Assembly: GCF_020075705.1 (NCBI RefSeq) | Contig: NZ_JAIQUM010000044.1 | Coordinates: 1 to 46,736 of the forward strand | Length of the DNA stretch: 46,736 bases | From: Metabacillus rhizolycopersici | Lineage (GTDB): Bacteria; Bacillota; Bacilli; Bacillales; Bacillaceae | Direction of reading: 5' to 3' | Part shown: positions 8,490-17,969 of the stretch, in pieces | Position numbering within the stretch: position 1 is the first letter of the stretch | Layout of the letters: every line of letters starts with the position of its first letter | Notes under the pieces: generated by a model | What the model saw: the letters and a program-made list of their open reading frames with translations, nothing else | Database searches by the model: none | What the model was told of the DNA's origin: nothing | Position numbers and translations under genes: made by a program

Positions 8490-11400
8490 TTAGTATGCAC
8501 TATTCTCATGAATAGAATCTAATTCTTCTTCAGAAATTAGAATATCCCTCGGTTTACTTCCTTTATTTTCTGAGATAATCCCTTGTTCCTCCATCATATC
8601 AATAAGCCTAGCCGCTCGATTATACCCAATTCTAAAACGTCGTTGAAGTAGTGATGATGATGCTCCACCTTGATTCACAACAAATTCACAAGCCTCTAGA
8701 AAAAGCTCATCTTCTTCTGACTGGATTGTCGCTTTTTTCACTAGTTCATCTTGGTGAAATAAATAATTCGGCTTTGATTGTTGTTTTACATGTTTTACAA
8801 CTCGTTCAATTTCTTCGTCAGATACAAATGAGCCTTGTAACCTTACCGATTTTGATGAGCCGTTTTCTAAAAATAACATATCACCTTTTCCTAGAAGTTT
8901 TTCTGCACCACTCACATCAAGAATTGTTCTTGAGTCCACTTGAGATGAAACAGAAAATGCAATTCTGGTAGGGATATTCGCTTTGATTAAGCCAGTAATA
9001 ACATCAACTGACGGGCGCTGAGTTGCCACAATTAAATGAATTCCACATGCACGGGCTTTTTGTGCGATACGCGCAATTGCTTCTTCAACATCATTTGGCG
9101 CAACCATCATTAAATCAGCAAGCTCATCAATGATAATGACCAGGTATGGTAGATGTTCACCTTGATTGTGATCCTTAACTAGTTGATTGTATCTCATAAT
9201 TTCTCTTGTTCCAGAGTGAGCAAATAGCTCATAGCGCCTTTCCATTTCTTCAACAGCCCATTTTAACGCAGCTGTTGCAGCTTTTACATCGGTAATAACC
9301 GGACTAACTAAGTGTGGAATATCGTTATATGGTGCCAATTCCACCATTTTCGGGTCAATAAGCATCAACTTTACTTCATGTGGTGATGCTTTGTATAACA
9401 AGCTAACAAGAATTGTATTGATACATACACTTTTACCTGATCCTGTCGCACCAGCAATAAGTCCATGTGGCATTTTCTTTAAATCAGTAACCGCCGGCTG
9501 ACCAGAGATGTCTAAACCTAACACTGCCGTCATAGGCGATGGATTCGCGCGAAATTCTTGACTACGCAAAATTTCACGTAAGTACACCATCTTACTCTCT
9601 TTATTAGGCACTTCAATTCCAATTGTATTTTTCCCTGGAATTGGCGCTTCAATCCTAATATCTTTTGCAGCTAAGCTCAATTTAATATCATCGCTTAAAT
9701 TTGTTATTTTATTTACTTTCACACCTGGCTCAGGATGAACCTCAAACCTTGTTACAGCAGGCCCTTGCGTAACATTAACCACATTAGCGCGTACATTAAA
9801 GTTTTTTAGCGTAACATCCAATAGCTCTCTCTGTGAATCCAACCATGACTGATCTTCAGAAGGTTTCTTTTCTGGAATGTTCAAATAAGTAAGTGCAGGA
9901 AACTGGTAACTATTCTCCCTTGCCTGCAACTGTTGTTTATCGCGTCCTAACATCATAACGTTGTAAGGTAGTGAATTAGTTGATTTAGTCTTATTCTTTC
10001 GTCGCTTCTCTTCATCACTGTCAGCATCGAGATCACGATTGACAGGTTGAGGGTTACTCATCGTGTCAGTAGGAGCTTTATTGACTAGTTGCTCTCTGCT
10101 TTCCGCTTCTTTTCTCGGGATTGTTTGATGAAATGGTTCTGATTCTTGGTCTGAAGCTACTTCTTGAATGAGTTCCTCTCCCCCAGTTGCTACTCCTTTT
10201 TGTACTAGTTCAGCTTCTAGTACCGATTCCACTTTTTGTACCTGTTCTGACCTTTGATCGAGTTCGATTTCATCGGACTGGTCTAACCCTTGGATCAGTT
10301 CGGTTTCATGAGATTGGTCTGACTCTTGGATCAGTTCGATTTCATGAGATTGGTCTGATTTTTGGATCAGTTCGATTTCATGAGATTGGTCTGACTCTTG
10401 GATCAGTTCGATTTCATGAGATTGGTCTGACCCTTGGATCAGTTCGGTTTCATGAGATTGGTCTGACTCTTGGATCAGTTCGATTTCATGAGATTGGTCT
10501 GACCCTTGGATCAGTTCGGTTTCATGAGATTGGTCTAACCCTTGGATTAGTTCGATTTCATGAGATTGGTCTGACTCTTGGATCAGTTCGATTTCATGAG
10601 ATTGGTCTGATTTTTGGATCAGTTCGATTTCATGAGATTGGTCTGATTTTTGGATCAGTTCGATTTCATGAGATTGGTCTGACTCTTGGATCAGTTCGAT
10701 TTCATGAGATTGGTCTGACTCTTGGATCAGTTCGATTTCATGAGATTGGTCTGATTTTTGGATCAGTTCGATTTCATGAGATTGGTCTGAGTCTTGGATC
10801 AGTTCGGTTTCCCAAGACTGGTCCAATCCCTGGTCGAGTTGATCGAGTATAGAAGGATTTTCTTCAAATCTTCGGGATGAAATGTTCATTGATTCACTTA
10901 CCTTATCGATATGATGAATTTCCGTATCATCTTTAGCCAATTCTACGCTGTTATTAAGATTCTTTTTACTATTGTCTTGCGTTTGTTGGACAATATCTTC
11001 AATTTGATCATCTGTATTTGGGTATATTTCATCTACGTGATTTTGATCTTCACGAACTTCCTCTTCAATGAAATCACTTAGTTGACTTTGATCATCTCTA
11101 AACTGCTGTTCATGTAGACTTTCTTCTTTGATCGTCCTTTTTTTCACTTGTAACCCTTCATTATTTTCATCGTCATGTAAGATAGGAACATCTTGCTGTT
11201 GGCTTTGTGCAACTTTGTTGATTTGTTTATTTTTTAAATTGTCCTTTATTTTACCTGGTTCGATTGGTTCTTGATTTAAATTCTTAACATAAATTTCTGC
11301 AGACGGTTCCTTCCCTTTATTAGAAAGGAAAATATCATTATTTCCGCGTTTTTCCAAGTCTAAGTGAGGACGTTGCCATATACTCTCGTCCTTGGATTGC

Positions 11401-11810
11401 AAACCATACACTGGAGAGGGAATAACAGTCGGCTGATAAGGTCGTTTAGATTCCACACCTTCATCTAGCTCATTCCCTGTCTTAGGCCTATATGTCGTAC
11501 GTTTAGAAAATGGAGCAACACCATTTCTATCATTAGATTGATTGTAAGTACTTGGTGTACGAGTTGGACGATCCCCTCGTCTATGAATCTTCTCATCTGG
11601 GATTAATGGGAATTTAAAGTTTCCCTTTGGATATTGATAGGCTACCCTTGCTTCTGCTTTGTGATTTGACTGATTTAAACTATCAGTGTTTGAAGCTGAG
11701 CTATGTATATTATTCACCTTTTGGTCTCGCTGCGCTCTCACCTCATCTTTTTCAACTTCCTTTTCATCATCTCCCCCAAAAAGGGATACTAGCTTTGTTA
11801 ACCAATTCAT
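8490..11810 (-). CDS. sftA: DNA translocase SftA (soluble FtsK-like)
   Basis: SftA pumps DNA away from the closing division septum. It is the soluble FtsK relative of Bacillus, unlike membrane-bound SpoIIIE, and no membrane segment is present here. Of 1106 residues, about 1-600 are a long polar, acidic region. This includes sixteen 12-residue repeats (about residues 330-521). The motor follows: Walker A GATGSGKS near 785-793 and Walker B LVIIIDELADLMM. A C-terminal winged-helix gamma domain (RRFRIGYNRAARLIDMMEEQ) reads DNA polarity. The B. subtilis protein is about 950 residues, so the repeat block accounts for the excess. The start at 11810 (MNWLTKLVSLFGG) is chosen because GAAAGAG lies 8 bases upstream; a GTG nine bases earlier overlaps the binding site. 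Confidence 0.93.
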   Translation of the reverse strand: MNWLTKLVSLFGGDDEKEVEKDEVRAQRDQKVNNIHSSASNTDSLNQSNHKAEARVAYQYPKGNFKFPLIPDEKIHRRGDRPTRTPSTYNQSNDRNGVAPFSKRTTYRPKTGNELDEGVESKRPYQPTVIPSPVYGLQSKDESIWQRPHLDLEKRGNNDIFLSNKGKEPSAEIYVKNLNQEPIEPGKIKDNLKNKQINKVAQSQQQDVPILHDDENNEGLQVKKRTIKEESLHEQQFRDDQSQLSDFIEEEVREDQNHVDEIYPNTDDQIEDIVQQTQDNSKKNLNNSVELAKDDTEIHHIDKVSESMNISSRRFEENPSILDQLDQGLDQSWETELIQDSDQSHEIELIQKSDQSHEIELIQESDQSHEIELIQESDQSHEIELIQKSDQSHEIELIQKSDQSHEIELIQESDQSHEIELIQGLDQSHETELIQGSDQSHEIELIQESDQSHETELIQGSDQSHEIELIQESDQSHEIELIQKSDQSHEIELIQESDQSHETELIQGLDQSDEIELDQRSEQVQKVESVLEAELVQKGVATGGEELIQEVASDQESEPFHQTIPRKEAESREQLVNKAPTDTMSNPQPVNRDLDADSDEEKRRKNKTKSTNSLPYNVMMLGRDKQQLQARENSYQFPALTYLNIPEKKPSEDQSWLDSQRELLDVTLKNFNVRANVVNVTQGPAVTRFEVHPEPGVKVNKITNLSDDIKLSLAAKDIRIEAPIPGKNTIGIEVPNKESKMVYLREILRSQEFRANPSPMTAVLGLDISGQPAVTDLKKMPHGLIAGATGSGKSVCINTILVSLLYKASPHEVKLMLIDPKMVELAPYNDIPHLVSPVITDVKAATAALKWAVEEMERRYELFAHSGTREIMRYNQLVKDHNQGEHLPYLVIIIDELADLMMVAPNDVEEAIARIAQKARACGIHLIVATQRPSVDVITGLIKANIPTRIAFSVSSQVDSRTILDVSGAEKLLGKGDMLFLENGSSKSVRLQGSFVSDEEIERVVKHVKQQSKPNYLFHQDELVKKATIQSEEDELFLEACEFVVNQGGASSSLLQRRFRIGYNRAARLIDMMEEQGIISENKGSKPRDILISEEELDSIHENSAY
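10248..10823 (-). repeat. Sixteen 36 bp tandem repeats inside sftA
   Basis: Sixteen head-to-tail units each encode a variant of DQSHEIELIQES; the last two residues vary among ES, KS, GS, GL, DS and RS. Inner units are nearly identical in DNA, while the first (DQSWETELIQDS) and last (DQSDEIELDQRS) have diverged, the usual sign of expansion by slippage from the middle. The block sits in the disordered linker between the N-terminus and the motor. The opposite strand is also open through it. Confidence 0.95.
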
Positions 11811-12125
11811 CTTTATCACTCTTTCAATATTTCAAAATATCATATATCCTATTGTATCAGTAATTATATAGATTTGTAGATAAAAGTCACAGATGTTTTG
11901 TACCTACATTCTCTTACTCTTTAAGCATTTGAAATCTAGAAAATTTACAGCTGAATTGATCTTTCATCGTGGTAATTACTTTTAAATGATAACATAAAGT
12001 ACTTTTAGCCAAATCGATACTAGATAAACGGAATGGATTTCCACCATTGCGAACGATATATCCGCCATTCTCCTAGATTACCTCGATTGTGAACGTTAGC
12101 CCTACCTCAATAACTCCAAATAAAC
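11811..12125. other. Intergenic stretch upstream of sftA; nothing recognised
   Basis: The sequence is AT-rich with no binding-site-linked frame and no repeat shared with the rest of the window. The sftA promoter presumably lies near 11830-11880, but I could not pick convincing -35 and -10 boxes. Confidence 0.4.
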
Positions 12126-12197
12126 AAAAAAAGAGGTTCCCCAATATAAATCATAGCTCCATTGTATGGAAGCCATATTGGCGCCTCTCTTTTTTCA
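12126..12197. terminator. Terminator downstream of ytpQ
   Basis: AAAAAAAGAGG..CCAATAT pairs with ATATTGG..CCTCTCTTTTTT around a roughly 30-base loop region. The T run on the right and the A run on the left make it bidirectional. It follows the ytpQ stop by about 75 bases. Confidence 0.7.
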
Positions 12198-12270
12198 TAA
12201 CTTTTTCTATTAAATTTCTACGGATTGCAAGTAATGTTTATGGGTGTATGTATTTATGTGTTCAAATCCA

Positions 12271-13074
12271 TTACTGAATGGGTTTATTTTTCCCTAAAAT
12301 AAAAATCGGCTCCAGTTCTTTACTCTCATATAAAAACGATAATGCTGTAATTGGAACATTTCCACTTGCAAAAAAGCTCATTGTTAATTGGGCAAGAATA
12401 TCGTATCCTGTATCATTTCGAACATCGACAATAATAAGAACGTCTTGGTGGGGAACAGCAACTGCCATTTTCCCTTCTATTTTTTCTTCAAAGGATTGTA
12501 AAAGGCTGTCATTCAAAATTCTACTGGCATCATAGCCGTCGTTTGCATTGAAAAAATAAAAGACATTTCCTGCAACTATATCTTCTTTGACACTTGTCTT
12601 TAATGCTCTTACATTAAATGCCGAAACTTCCTTTAATTGATCTCGTGTCCAATTTTCCTTTTGCATCATCTTTTCATCAATTAATCGATAAGTGTTGCCA
12701 AGATCAAGCGCGTAATAGATTCTTGTTTCTGCGGTATGGTCACTATAGCATAACTTTATTCCTTCATTGCTTTCAGTCGGGAAAGAAGTTGAACGGATAA
12801 CAGGGTAAATTGATTTCTCTTTACCTGATAACTCTTGTTCTTTGTTCATTACGATTAATGCTTCTTCTACGTAATAAACTACTTCATCAATTGCTTTTTC
12901 TTTTGAAGTTTCCCACTTCGCAATAATACCTGGTAGCGATAGTGTTACACCTTTGTTTGATGTTGAATCCTCAACCCTTAAAGAATCTTTCTCGCGATCG
13001 AAATCAAAGCTCCACTCAGCATTTGCAAGCTTCCCCTTTAAGATTTCAACCAATTTTCTAGATGTCATTTTCAT
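12271..13074 (-). CDS. ytpQ: YtpQ, DUF1444 family protein
   Basis: A 267-residue cytoplasmic protein without membrane segments. Length, position next to a thioredoxin-like YtpP, and conserved stretches such as FPTESNEG and [23 protein letters not shown] fit the DUF1444/YtpQ family, whose biochemical role is not established. The start ([13 protein letters not shown]) overlaps a second ATG two codons later; AGAGGGGGAATGACG lies just upstream. It is in the same direction as ytpP, with 30 bp between, so the two are likely one transcript ending at the 12126-12197 hairpin. Confidence 0.8.
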   Translation of the reverse strand: MKMTSRKLVEILKGKLANAEWSFDFDREKDSLRVEDSTSNKGVTLSLPGIIAKWETSKEKAIDEVVYYVEEALIVMNKEQELSGKEKSIYPVIRSTSFPTESNEGIKLCYSDHTAETRIYYALDLGNTYRLIDEKMMQKENWTRDQLKEVSAFNVRALKTSVKEDIVAGNVFYFFNANDGYDASRILNDSLLQSFEEKIEGKMAVAVPHQDVLIIVDVRNDTGYDILAQLTMSFFASGNVPITALSFLYESKELEPIFILGKNKPIQ

Positions 13075-13104
13075 TCGTCATTCCCCCTCTCATGAAAATG
13101 ATGA

Positions 13105-13425
13105 TCATTTATTTGTGAGACTGTTTATAAAATCTTGAATTTCTTCCTGTGTTTTTCGATCCCTGCTTACAAAACGCCCTACTTCTTTCCCATCATTAAA
13201 TGCTACAAAACTAGGAATCCCGAATACATTTAATTCTGAGCATAAATCGATATACTCGTCACGGTCAACATGATAAAACGTATATTTGTTATTTTCTTTT
13301 TCTAAGTCGGGTAAAATAGGTTCAATCACACGACAATCTCCACACCAATTTGCTGAAAACATTAAAATAATATTTTCGCCTTGAATAATTTGTTTGTATT
13401 CTTCCATTGATTTTAAATTTTGCAT
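13105..13425 (-). CDS. ytpP: Thioredoxin-like protein YtpP
   Basis: A 106-residue thioredoxin-fold protein with the redox site WCGDC at residues 27-31 and the cis-proline loop GIPS near 70. It is likely a cytoplasmic thiol-disulphide oxidoreductase with unknown partners. The active site CGDC is unlike the CGPC of housekeeping thioredoxin. The start at 13425 (MQNLKSMEEYKQ) has GGAGGG about 8 bases upstream; the longer frame (to 13488) has no such support. It is the first gene of the ytpP-ytpQ pair. Confidence 0.85.
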   Translation of the reverse strand: MQNLKSMEEYKQIIQGENIILMFSANWCGDCRVIEPILPDLEKENNKYTFYHVDRDEYIDLCSELNVFGIPSFVAFNDGKEVGRFVSRDRKTQEEIQDFINSLTNK

Positions 13426-13599
13426 ATAAGTTCCCTCCATTTTATCAATTACTAGTAGATAACAGACTAAAGATCGGCTAGTTATCATTTCTCACTATTA
13501 CATCTTTTCATCTATTAGCATATATGATTATCTTCTATGATTCCACTAAGTCAACTTGTTAACTGCCCGTTAATAATGGAATAAAACACACGCTGTCAT

Positions 13600-14096
13600 C
13601 TATTGAACTGATGTCACAATGTCCACCATATTCCTTGCATCCACTGAGACATCATTTACTTTAGATTCCGTCGTTACTTTTGTCCCACCTAAACGAACAG
13701 TCACTTCAAACTTATTTTTTCAAGCTGATTTACAAATAGGTATCCAAAACGATTATGATCTTCAAATGTCTGAGACATAAACGGATTGGTGGATTGCTCG
13801 GCTAATGTTTCATATGAAACTTTACTAGTTGAAGGCTTCTTTTCAATCACAAATAAAATGTAGCTTTGCTTCCCTTTTCAAGCAATCCATTAAATTCATC
13901 GGTCTTTTTTATAGTAAATCCTTCAGGTAGATAGTAGGAAAACAGCTTTGTATGTTCATTTGCTTTCTTAAGGGGTGCTTTCGAATGCTTGTTTTGTTTC
14001 CTCTAATGTTGTTGCTTTTAATTCTTTATAAGATATCGTACAGCCTGCTACAATTAATGTTATTAATAGACTCAAAACTAGAATGAATTGCTTCAT
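13600..14096 (-). pseudogene. Lipoprotein gene broken by at least three frameshifts
   Basis: A good start (GAGGAG, then ATG at 14096) opens a classic lipoprotein leader: a short charged start, a hydrophobic core and lipobox VAGC, then TISYKELKATTLEE. The frame is lost after FESTP. It can be followed in shifted frames through KKANEHTKLFSYYLPEGFTI, then VIEKKPSTSKVSYETLAEQS, then FEVTVRLGGTKVTTESKVND, ending at a TAG at 13602-13600. Each break lies at or near a short homopolymer (CCCC, TTTT, AAAAAA). Assembled, it would be about 160 residues. Neighbouring genes are intact, so decay is likelier than poor sequence. I do not recognise the family. Confidence 0.8.
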
Positions 14097-14243
14097 ATCA
14101 ATTCTCCTCACATATCACTAGGAATCGCAGCCTCTTCATCATACACTTACTTTTTTTCAGTTGACAAGAGAAGTTCCTTTTAAAAAGGTGAATTTGGAAA
14201 AATATATGATATGATTGAAGAATAATGAGACTGGAGGGGTATT

Positions 14244-14684
14244 ATGGAATTTATTATTTACTTAGCAGGGGAAATTCATACTAACTGGCGCGATAAAATA
14301 AAAGAAGAAGCTAGCCGCAGAAATCTACCGTTTCGATTTGTTGGGCCTATGGAAAAACATGATCTTTCAGATGATATAGGTGAAAACATTTTAGGTGAAC
14401 AACCTAATGCTATTTTTAAAGATCAAGCAGCTTCAGACATTAACAATTTCCGGACGAGTGTGCTAATGAATAAGGCAGATATTGTAATTGCCCTATTCGG
14501 TGAAAAATATAAGCAATGGAATACTGCAATGGATGCAAGTACAGCCATTTCGTCAAATAAACCACTTATCCTTATTAGACCTGAACAACTTCATCATCCA
14601 TTGAAGGAACTTTCAAATAAAGCAAATGTTACTGTTGAAGATGTTCAACAAGCAATTGATGTACTATCATACTTAGTAGAATAA
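14244..14684 (+). CDS. ytoQ: YtoQ family protein
   Basis: A 146-residue soluble protein. The opening IIYLAGEIHTNWRDKI and the later MNKADIVIALFGEKYKQWNTAMDA are typical of the YtoQ family, which has the look of a nucleoside 2-deoxyribosyltransferase-like fold. I know of no proven reaction. GGAGGGG lies 6 bases before the ATG. It is transcribed rightwards, alone, against most of its neighbours, and a family 1 repeat begins 2 bases after its stop codon. The ytpP-ytoQ-ytoP neighbourhood agrees with the B. subtilis order. Confidence 0.85.
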   Translation: MEFIIYLAGEIHTNWRDKIKEEASRRNLPFRFVGPMEKHDLSDDIGENILGEQPNAIFKDQAASDINNFRTSVLMNKADIVIALFGEKYKQWNTAMDASTAISSNKPLILIRPEQLHHPLKELSNKANVTVEDVQQAIDVLSYLVE

Positions 14685-14686
14685 GA

Positions 14687-14783
14687 AAAGCGCAAGCGCC
14701 TTGTTCAGCCCCGATAGGCATAAGACGCGCATGAATAGAAGGCGTGACTTATGACCCCGAGGAGCTAGGCGCTTACGCTGGAC
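14687..14783 (+). repeat. Family 1 repeat, shortened variant without DnaA box
   Basis: It begins GAAAAGCGCAAGCGCCTTG and retains the AGCCCCGA/CCGAGGAGCT and CATAAG/CTTATG stems. The apical hairpin is shortened and the right end is replaced by GCTTACGCTGGACAATT, then TCAAAGCCAAAACTTATAAATT. The same alternative end recurs at about 32188-32222. It lies directly after the ytoQ stop. Confidence 0.8.
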
Positions 14784-14816
14784 AATTCTCAAAGCCAAAA
14801 CTTATAAATTCTGATA

Positions 14817-14852
14817 TTAAAATAAAAGCGACTGTTGTCGCTTTTATTTTTT
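14817..14852. terminator. Bidirectional terminator between ytoQ and the DUF84 gene
   Basis: AAAATAAAAGCGAC and GTCGCTTTTATTTT form a perfect 14-base stem around TGTT. It overlaps the last codons of the leftward DUF84 gene (stop at 14844) and serves both converging genes. Confidence 0.9.
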
Positions 14853-15359
14853 GTGTTTATATACATATTGACCTACTAAAAGTTTTGATAGCTGTGTAAA
14901 CATTTCCGTTCGATCAACACAGCCATTAGTAAAAATTCCGATGGCACCTTCATTATGTCGGACGTTATGTTTTTTTACGTAGTGATCCATAACATCGCCT
15001 AATTCAAGACCACTTGAGACTTGAATTCCAATCTCATCAGGAATCAGAATCCTTGCCCCACCTGCAACAATTGGCTGTAGGTGGCAGTCAACGATTGCTC
15101 CCCAATTACACAAAAAGTAACCATGCTCTGTTTTGGTAACGCCCCCTTCTAACCCAATACCAATCTGGGCATTCTCTAATTTAAGAGCGTTTTTTGCACG
15201 ATTAATGGCACCTGTCATTGTTTCATCATCAGACAAAGGTTGTGCAGAAACTTCAGAAGATACATTCGTTGAAACAAATTCCCCAGGTAGATAGGGAGAA
15301 AAAGCCGTTATGACCGCTTGAACTTTCGTCGGGTTTTTCGTACCAATTGCGATAATCAT
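14844..15359 (-). CDS. Inosine/xanthosine triphosphatase-like protein (DUF84)
   Basis: A 171-residue protein of the DUF84/YjjX family, which hydrolyses non-canonical purine nucleoside triphosphates such as ITP and XTP and so cleans the nucleotide pool. Family signatures are the opening IAIGTKNPTKVQAV, GIGLEGGV, and DVMDHYVKKHNVRHNEGAIG near the C-terminus. The start at 15359 is preferred because GGAG lies 6 bases upstream and the protein then begins MIIAIGTKNPTKV like its relatives; an ATG four codons earlier is possible. It is 23 bp downstream of ytoP, so probably in its operon. Confidence 0.8.
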   Translation of the reverse strand: MIIAIGTKNPTKVQAVITAFSPYLPGEFVSTNVSSEVSAQPLSDDETMTGAINRAKNALKLENAQIGIGLEGGVTKTEHGYFLCNWGAIVDCHLQPIVAGGARILIPDEIGIQVSSGLELGDVMDHYVKKHNVRHNEGAIGIFTNGCVDRTEMFTQLSKLLVGQYVYKHKK

Positions 15360-15382
15360 CTGATTCTCCATCTTCGTTTTGT

Positions 15383-16456
15383 TTATGAATTGCTTATTAT
15401 TGTTTGAACAGTTGTGGCATCACATGACTTCACGAGTCTTACTAGAAGTTCCTTCGCAGCCGCATAATCATCAACATGCAAGATAGACCCAGAAGTATGG
15501 ATATAACGTGAGCATACGCCAATGACTGCTGAAGGTACTCCTTGATTTGAAACATGTACGCGTCCAGCATCTGTCCCACCTTGAGAAACAAAGTATTGAT
15601 AAGGGATATCATGTGTTTCAGCCATATCAAGGACAAATTCCCTCATACCACGATGTGTCACCATTGAACGGTCGAATAACCGCAGTACTGCTCCTTTTCC
15701 AAGCTGTCCAAATACTTTTTTATCTCCACTCATATCATTAGCCGGACCCGCATCTAATGCAAAGAAAAGATCTGGATTAATCATATTGGCTGCTGTTTGT
15801 GCACCACGTAAACCGACTTCCTCTTGCACAGTCGCTCCAGAATAAAGAGTATTTGGAAGAGTTTCATCTTTAAGCTTCTTAAGTAATTCAATTGCAAGTC
15901 CACAACCATAGCGATTATCCCAAGCCTTCGCAAGAATTTTCTTCGGATTTGCCATTGGAGTAAATGGACAGATCGGAACAATTTGTTGTCCTGGTTTAAT
16001 GCCAATTTGCTTTGCATCATCCTTACTGTCAGCACCAATATCAATTAACATATTCTTAATTTCCATTGGTTTTGCACGTTGAGCATCACTTAATAAATGA
16101 GGAGGGATCGAACCGATCACACCAATGATTGGACCTTGCTCTGTTATAATTTGCACTCTTTGTGCTAGTAAAACTTGGCTCCACCAACCACCAAGTGGTT
16201 GAAAACGCAACATGCCGTTATCCGTAATCGCCGTAACCATAAAGCCAACTTCATCCATATGGCCTGCAACCATAATTGTTGGATCTTCTGTTTTCCCTCG
16301 TCTAACACCAAAGATACTCCCTAATTTATCTTGTACCACTTCATCTGACAGTTGTTCAAGCTCACGTCTCATAAACGCTCTTACCTGATGCTCATTACCC
16401 GATGCACCTGGAAGCTCTGTTAACGTTTTAAATAGCGCTAATGTTTCATTATTCAT
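15383..16456 (-). CDS. ytoP: M42 family metallopeptidase YtoP (glutamyl/deblocking aminopeptidase type)
   Basis: A 357-residue cytoplasmic dinuclear metallo-aminopeptidase; M42 enzymes commonly assemble as 12-mers that trim peptides. The ligand set is complete: H66 and D68 in GHMDEVG, Asp in AWDNRYG, the Glu pair in VQEEVG, Asp in ALDAG and the late His in SRYIHTSG. The regions LGGWWSQV and GGTDAGRVH are also typical. It heads a two-gene leftward operon with the DUF84 NTPase, with AGAGGGAAAATC before the ATG. Confidence 0.9.
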   Translation of the reverse strand: MNNETLALFKTLTELPGASGNEHQVRAFMRRELEQLSDEVVQDKLGSIFGVRRGKTEDPTIMVAGHMDEVGFMVTAITDNGMLRFQPLGGWWSQVLLAQRVQIITEQGPIIGVIGSIPPHLLSDAQRAKPMEIKNMLIDIGADSKDDAKQIGIKPGQQIVPICPFTPMANPKKILAKAWDNRYGCGLAIELLKKLKDETLPNTLYSGATVQEEVGLRGAQTAANMINPDLFFALDAGPANDMSGDKKVFGQLGKGAVLRLFDRSMVTHRGMREFVLDMAETHDIPYQYFVSQGGTDAGRVHVSNQGVPSAVIGVCSRYIHTSGSILHVDDYAAAKELLVRLVKSCDATTVQTIISNS

Positions 16457-16547
16457 GATTTTCCCTCTTTTCCGTGTAAAATATAGTACCTTTTCATATT
16501 TTCTGCTTAATATAGTTGAAGTAATTGCATAGCAATACTGTTTAACG

Positions 16548-16556
16548 TGCTATAAT
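16548..16556 (+). promoter_or_regulatory. Extended -10 promoter for ytzB
   Basis: TGCTATAAT (TGn plus a perfect TATAAT) lies about 83 bases before the ytzB start, in a position and orientation that suit the gene. No strong -35 box is visible, which is common for extended -10 promoters. Confidence 0.45.
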
Positions 16557-16638
16557 AATTTATGTATACTAGACTAGGTTCATCATTTTATTCAATAGGA
16601 TGATCCATTGACTTACATATGATTAAGGAGTGACGATC

Positions 16639-16950
16639 ATGAAGGGTAAATATTTTTTACTTGGCTTAGGTCTTGGAATTGTCAGTACATACCTTCTAAA
16701 AGACCAAATAAAACCGAAGTCAATCTCCTCAGATAAAGCATTAGAACTTGTAAAACAAGCATTTAAAGCGAAAGGACCGATCGATGGTTCTTGGATTTAT
16801 ACAATCCCAGAAACCTTTTCCATTGATCCTTTGTCCTATGAAGTTTTTAAAGCAGGGATTTCTCGTACTGCAAATGATCAGCTTGAACAATACGAAGCCT
16901 TTGTTGACGTAAAAACGGGAACAATTATCCATGTTGAACAGGTTTCATAG
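16639..16950 (+). CDS. ytzB: YtzB, single PepSY-domain protein
   Basis: A 103-residue protein with an N-terminal hydrophobic segment (about residues 3-20, YFLLGLGLGIVSTYLL) that should anchor it in the membrane, then a single PepSY-like domain (SDKALELVKQAFKAKGPIDG to VDVKTGTIIHVEQ) outside. PepSY domains are thought to inhibit or modulate extracellular peptidases, but no partner is shown. The start at 16639 is chosen because AAGGAG ends 9 bases before it; the frame can begin at an overlapping GTG (16630) inside the binding site. Confidence 0.8.
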   Translation: MKGKYFLLGLGLGIVSTYLLKDQIKPKSISSDKALELVKQAFKAKGPIDGSWIYTIPETFSIDPLSYEVFKAGISRTANDQLEQYEAFVDVKTGTIIHVEQVS

Positions 16951-16957
16951 ACAGATC

Positions 16958-16990
16958 TGGGGCGACACTTATTTTGATGTGATGCCCCAC
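16958..16990. terminator. Weak hairpin between ytzB and ytnP
   Basis: GGGGC..CAC pairs with GTG..GCCCC across converging gene ends. No T run follows on either side, so termination here is only plausible. Confidence 0.35.
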
Positions 16991-17000
16991 TTAGGTCATT

Positions 17001-17846
17001 TCATTCTCTTTCTCGTTCAATCCTTTCGACGGGATCACCGCGATCATTCCATTTAATCCCTCGATAAAATACATCATGATAAAAAGTAAACCATGCATTA
17101 CGTGTTTCCCCAAATTTTAACCATTTCTGCTTATTTTCAATTGATGCGATTGGATAATCATCATAAGCTAATACCCATAATGGATTTTTATGTGCATGTG
17201 TTGGCATTAAGTCCGCCATATGTACAACAGTTTCTCCACCGTCTTGCAAAATCACGACACTATGCCCATCGCTATGACCACCTGTATGATGAATCTCAAT
17301 ACCATCGGTAACTAAGGTAGATGTTTCGAATGTTGTGACTTGTCGCTCAATTGCTTCCCAGTTTTCTTTCCAATATGTATTCCTTGAGCGAATGTTTGGT
17401 TGTTTCATTTCTTCCCATTCGATTGACGAGGTTATGATTTTTGCATTTGGAAAAGTAGATATTAATTGGTCATCCTTCCACTTTGTTAGCCCGCATGCGT
17501 GATCAAAATGCATATGTGTCATGATAACGATGTTAATATCATTTGTAGTAAGACCTAGCATTTGTAATGAGAGTTCAACAGTCGACTCCTCTTTGACGCC
17601 AAAATTTCTTACCTGTTTCTCGTTAAGCTTACCTGAACCTAAACCCGTATCAAGAAGAATGTTTAATCCACATTTTTGAATAAGCATCGGGTCTGTTCGT
17701 AACTCAATTTGATTTAACTCGTTGACAGGATATTTTTTTGACCAAAGTGGTTTTGGAACAACACCAAACATTGCCCCTCCATCAAAATGAGCTACTCCAC
17801 CATTTAACCATGTGATCTTCGTTTGTCCAATTTGAAGTGTTTCCAT
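17001..17846 (-). CDS. ytnP: YtnP metallo-beta-lactamase-fold lactonase
   Basis: A 281-residue MBL-fold hydrolase with the zinc motif THMHFDH (His111, His113, Asp115, His116), a later His in [10 protein letters not shown], the bridging Asp in HMADLMP and a C-terminal TFYHDV. B. subtilis YtnP is a lactonase that interferes with lactone signalling by neighbouring Streptomyces; the same role is inferred from similarity in length and motifs. The start at 17846 follows GAGGAG by 8 bases; the longer GTG start overlaps that site. It is transcribed alone, with family 1 repeats in its upstream region. Confidence 0.88.
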   Translation of the reverse strand: METLQIGQTKITWLNGGVAHFDGGAMFGVVPKPLWSKKYPVNELNQIELRTDPMLIQKCGLNILLDTGLGSGKLNEKQVRNFGVKEESTVELSLQMLGLTTNDINIVIMTHMHFDHACGLTKWKDDQLISTFPNAKIITSSIEWEEMKQPNIRSRNTYWKENWEAIERQVTTFETSTLVTDGIEIHHTGGHSDGHSVVILQDGGETVVHMADLMPTHAHKNPLWVLAYDDYPIASIENKQKWLKFGETRNAWFTFYHDVFYRGIKWNDRGDPVERIERERE

Positions 17847-17884
17847 TACAATCACTCCTCAACTTTTATCTTAACATATTTATA

Positions 17885-17930
17885 CAAGCGGAAGCGCGTT
17901 ACACAGCCTCGCAGCGTAAATGTGCTCTAT
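17885..17930 (+). repeat. Degenerate left end of a family 1 repeat
   Basis: ACAAGCGGAAGCGCGTTACACAGCCTCG resembles the first 30 bases of family 1 (ACAAAAGCGCAAGCGCCTTG..CAGCCCCG), then diverges. It lies 39 bases upstream of the ytnP start. Confidence 0.5.
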
Positions 17931-17969
17931 ATGTATTAAAAATGATATGTCTTAACTTAGAAATTCAAG

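Noticed and set aside
10248..10823. CRISPR array at the 36 bp repeats
   Set aside because: The units are contiguous with no spacers, stay in frame with sftA and vary only at a few codon positions. No cas genes are present.
10187..10852. A 221-codon open frame on the plus strand opposite the sftA repeats
   Set aside because: It is open only because the 36 bp unit happens to lack stops on that strand. It has no binding site and its repeat protein (GSVRFHEIGLTL) has no independent support.
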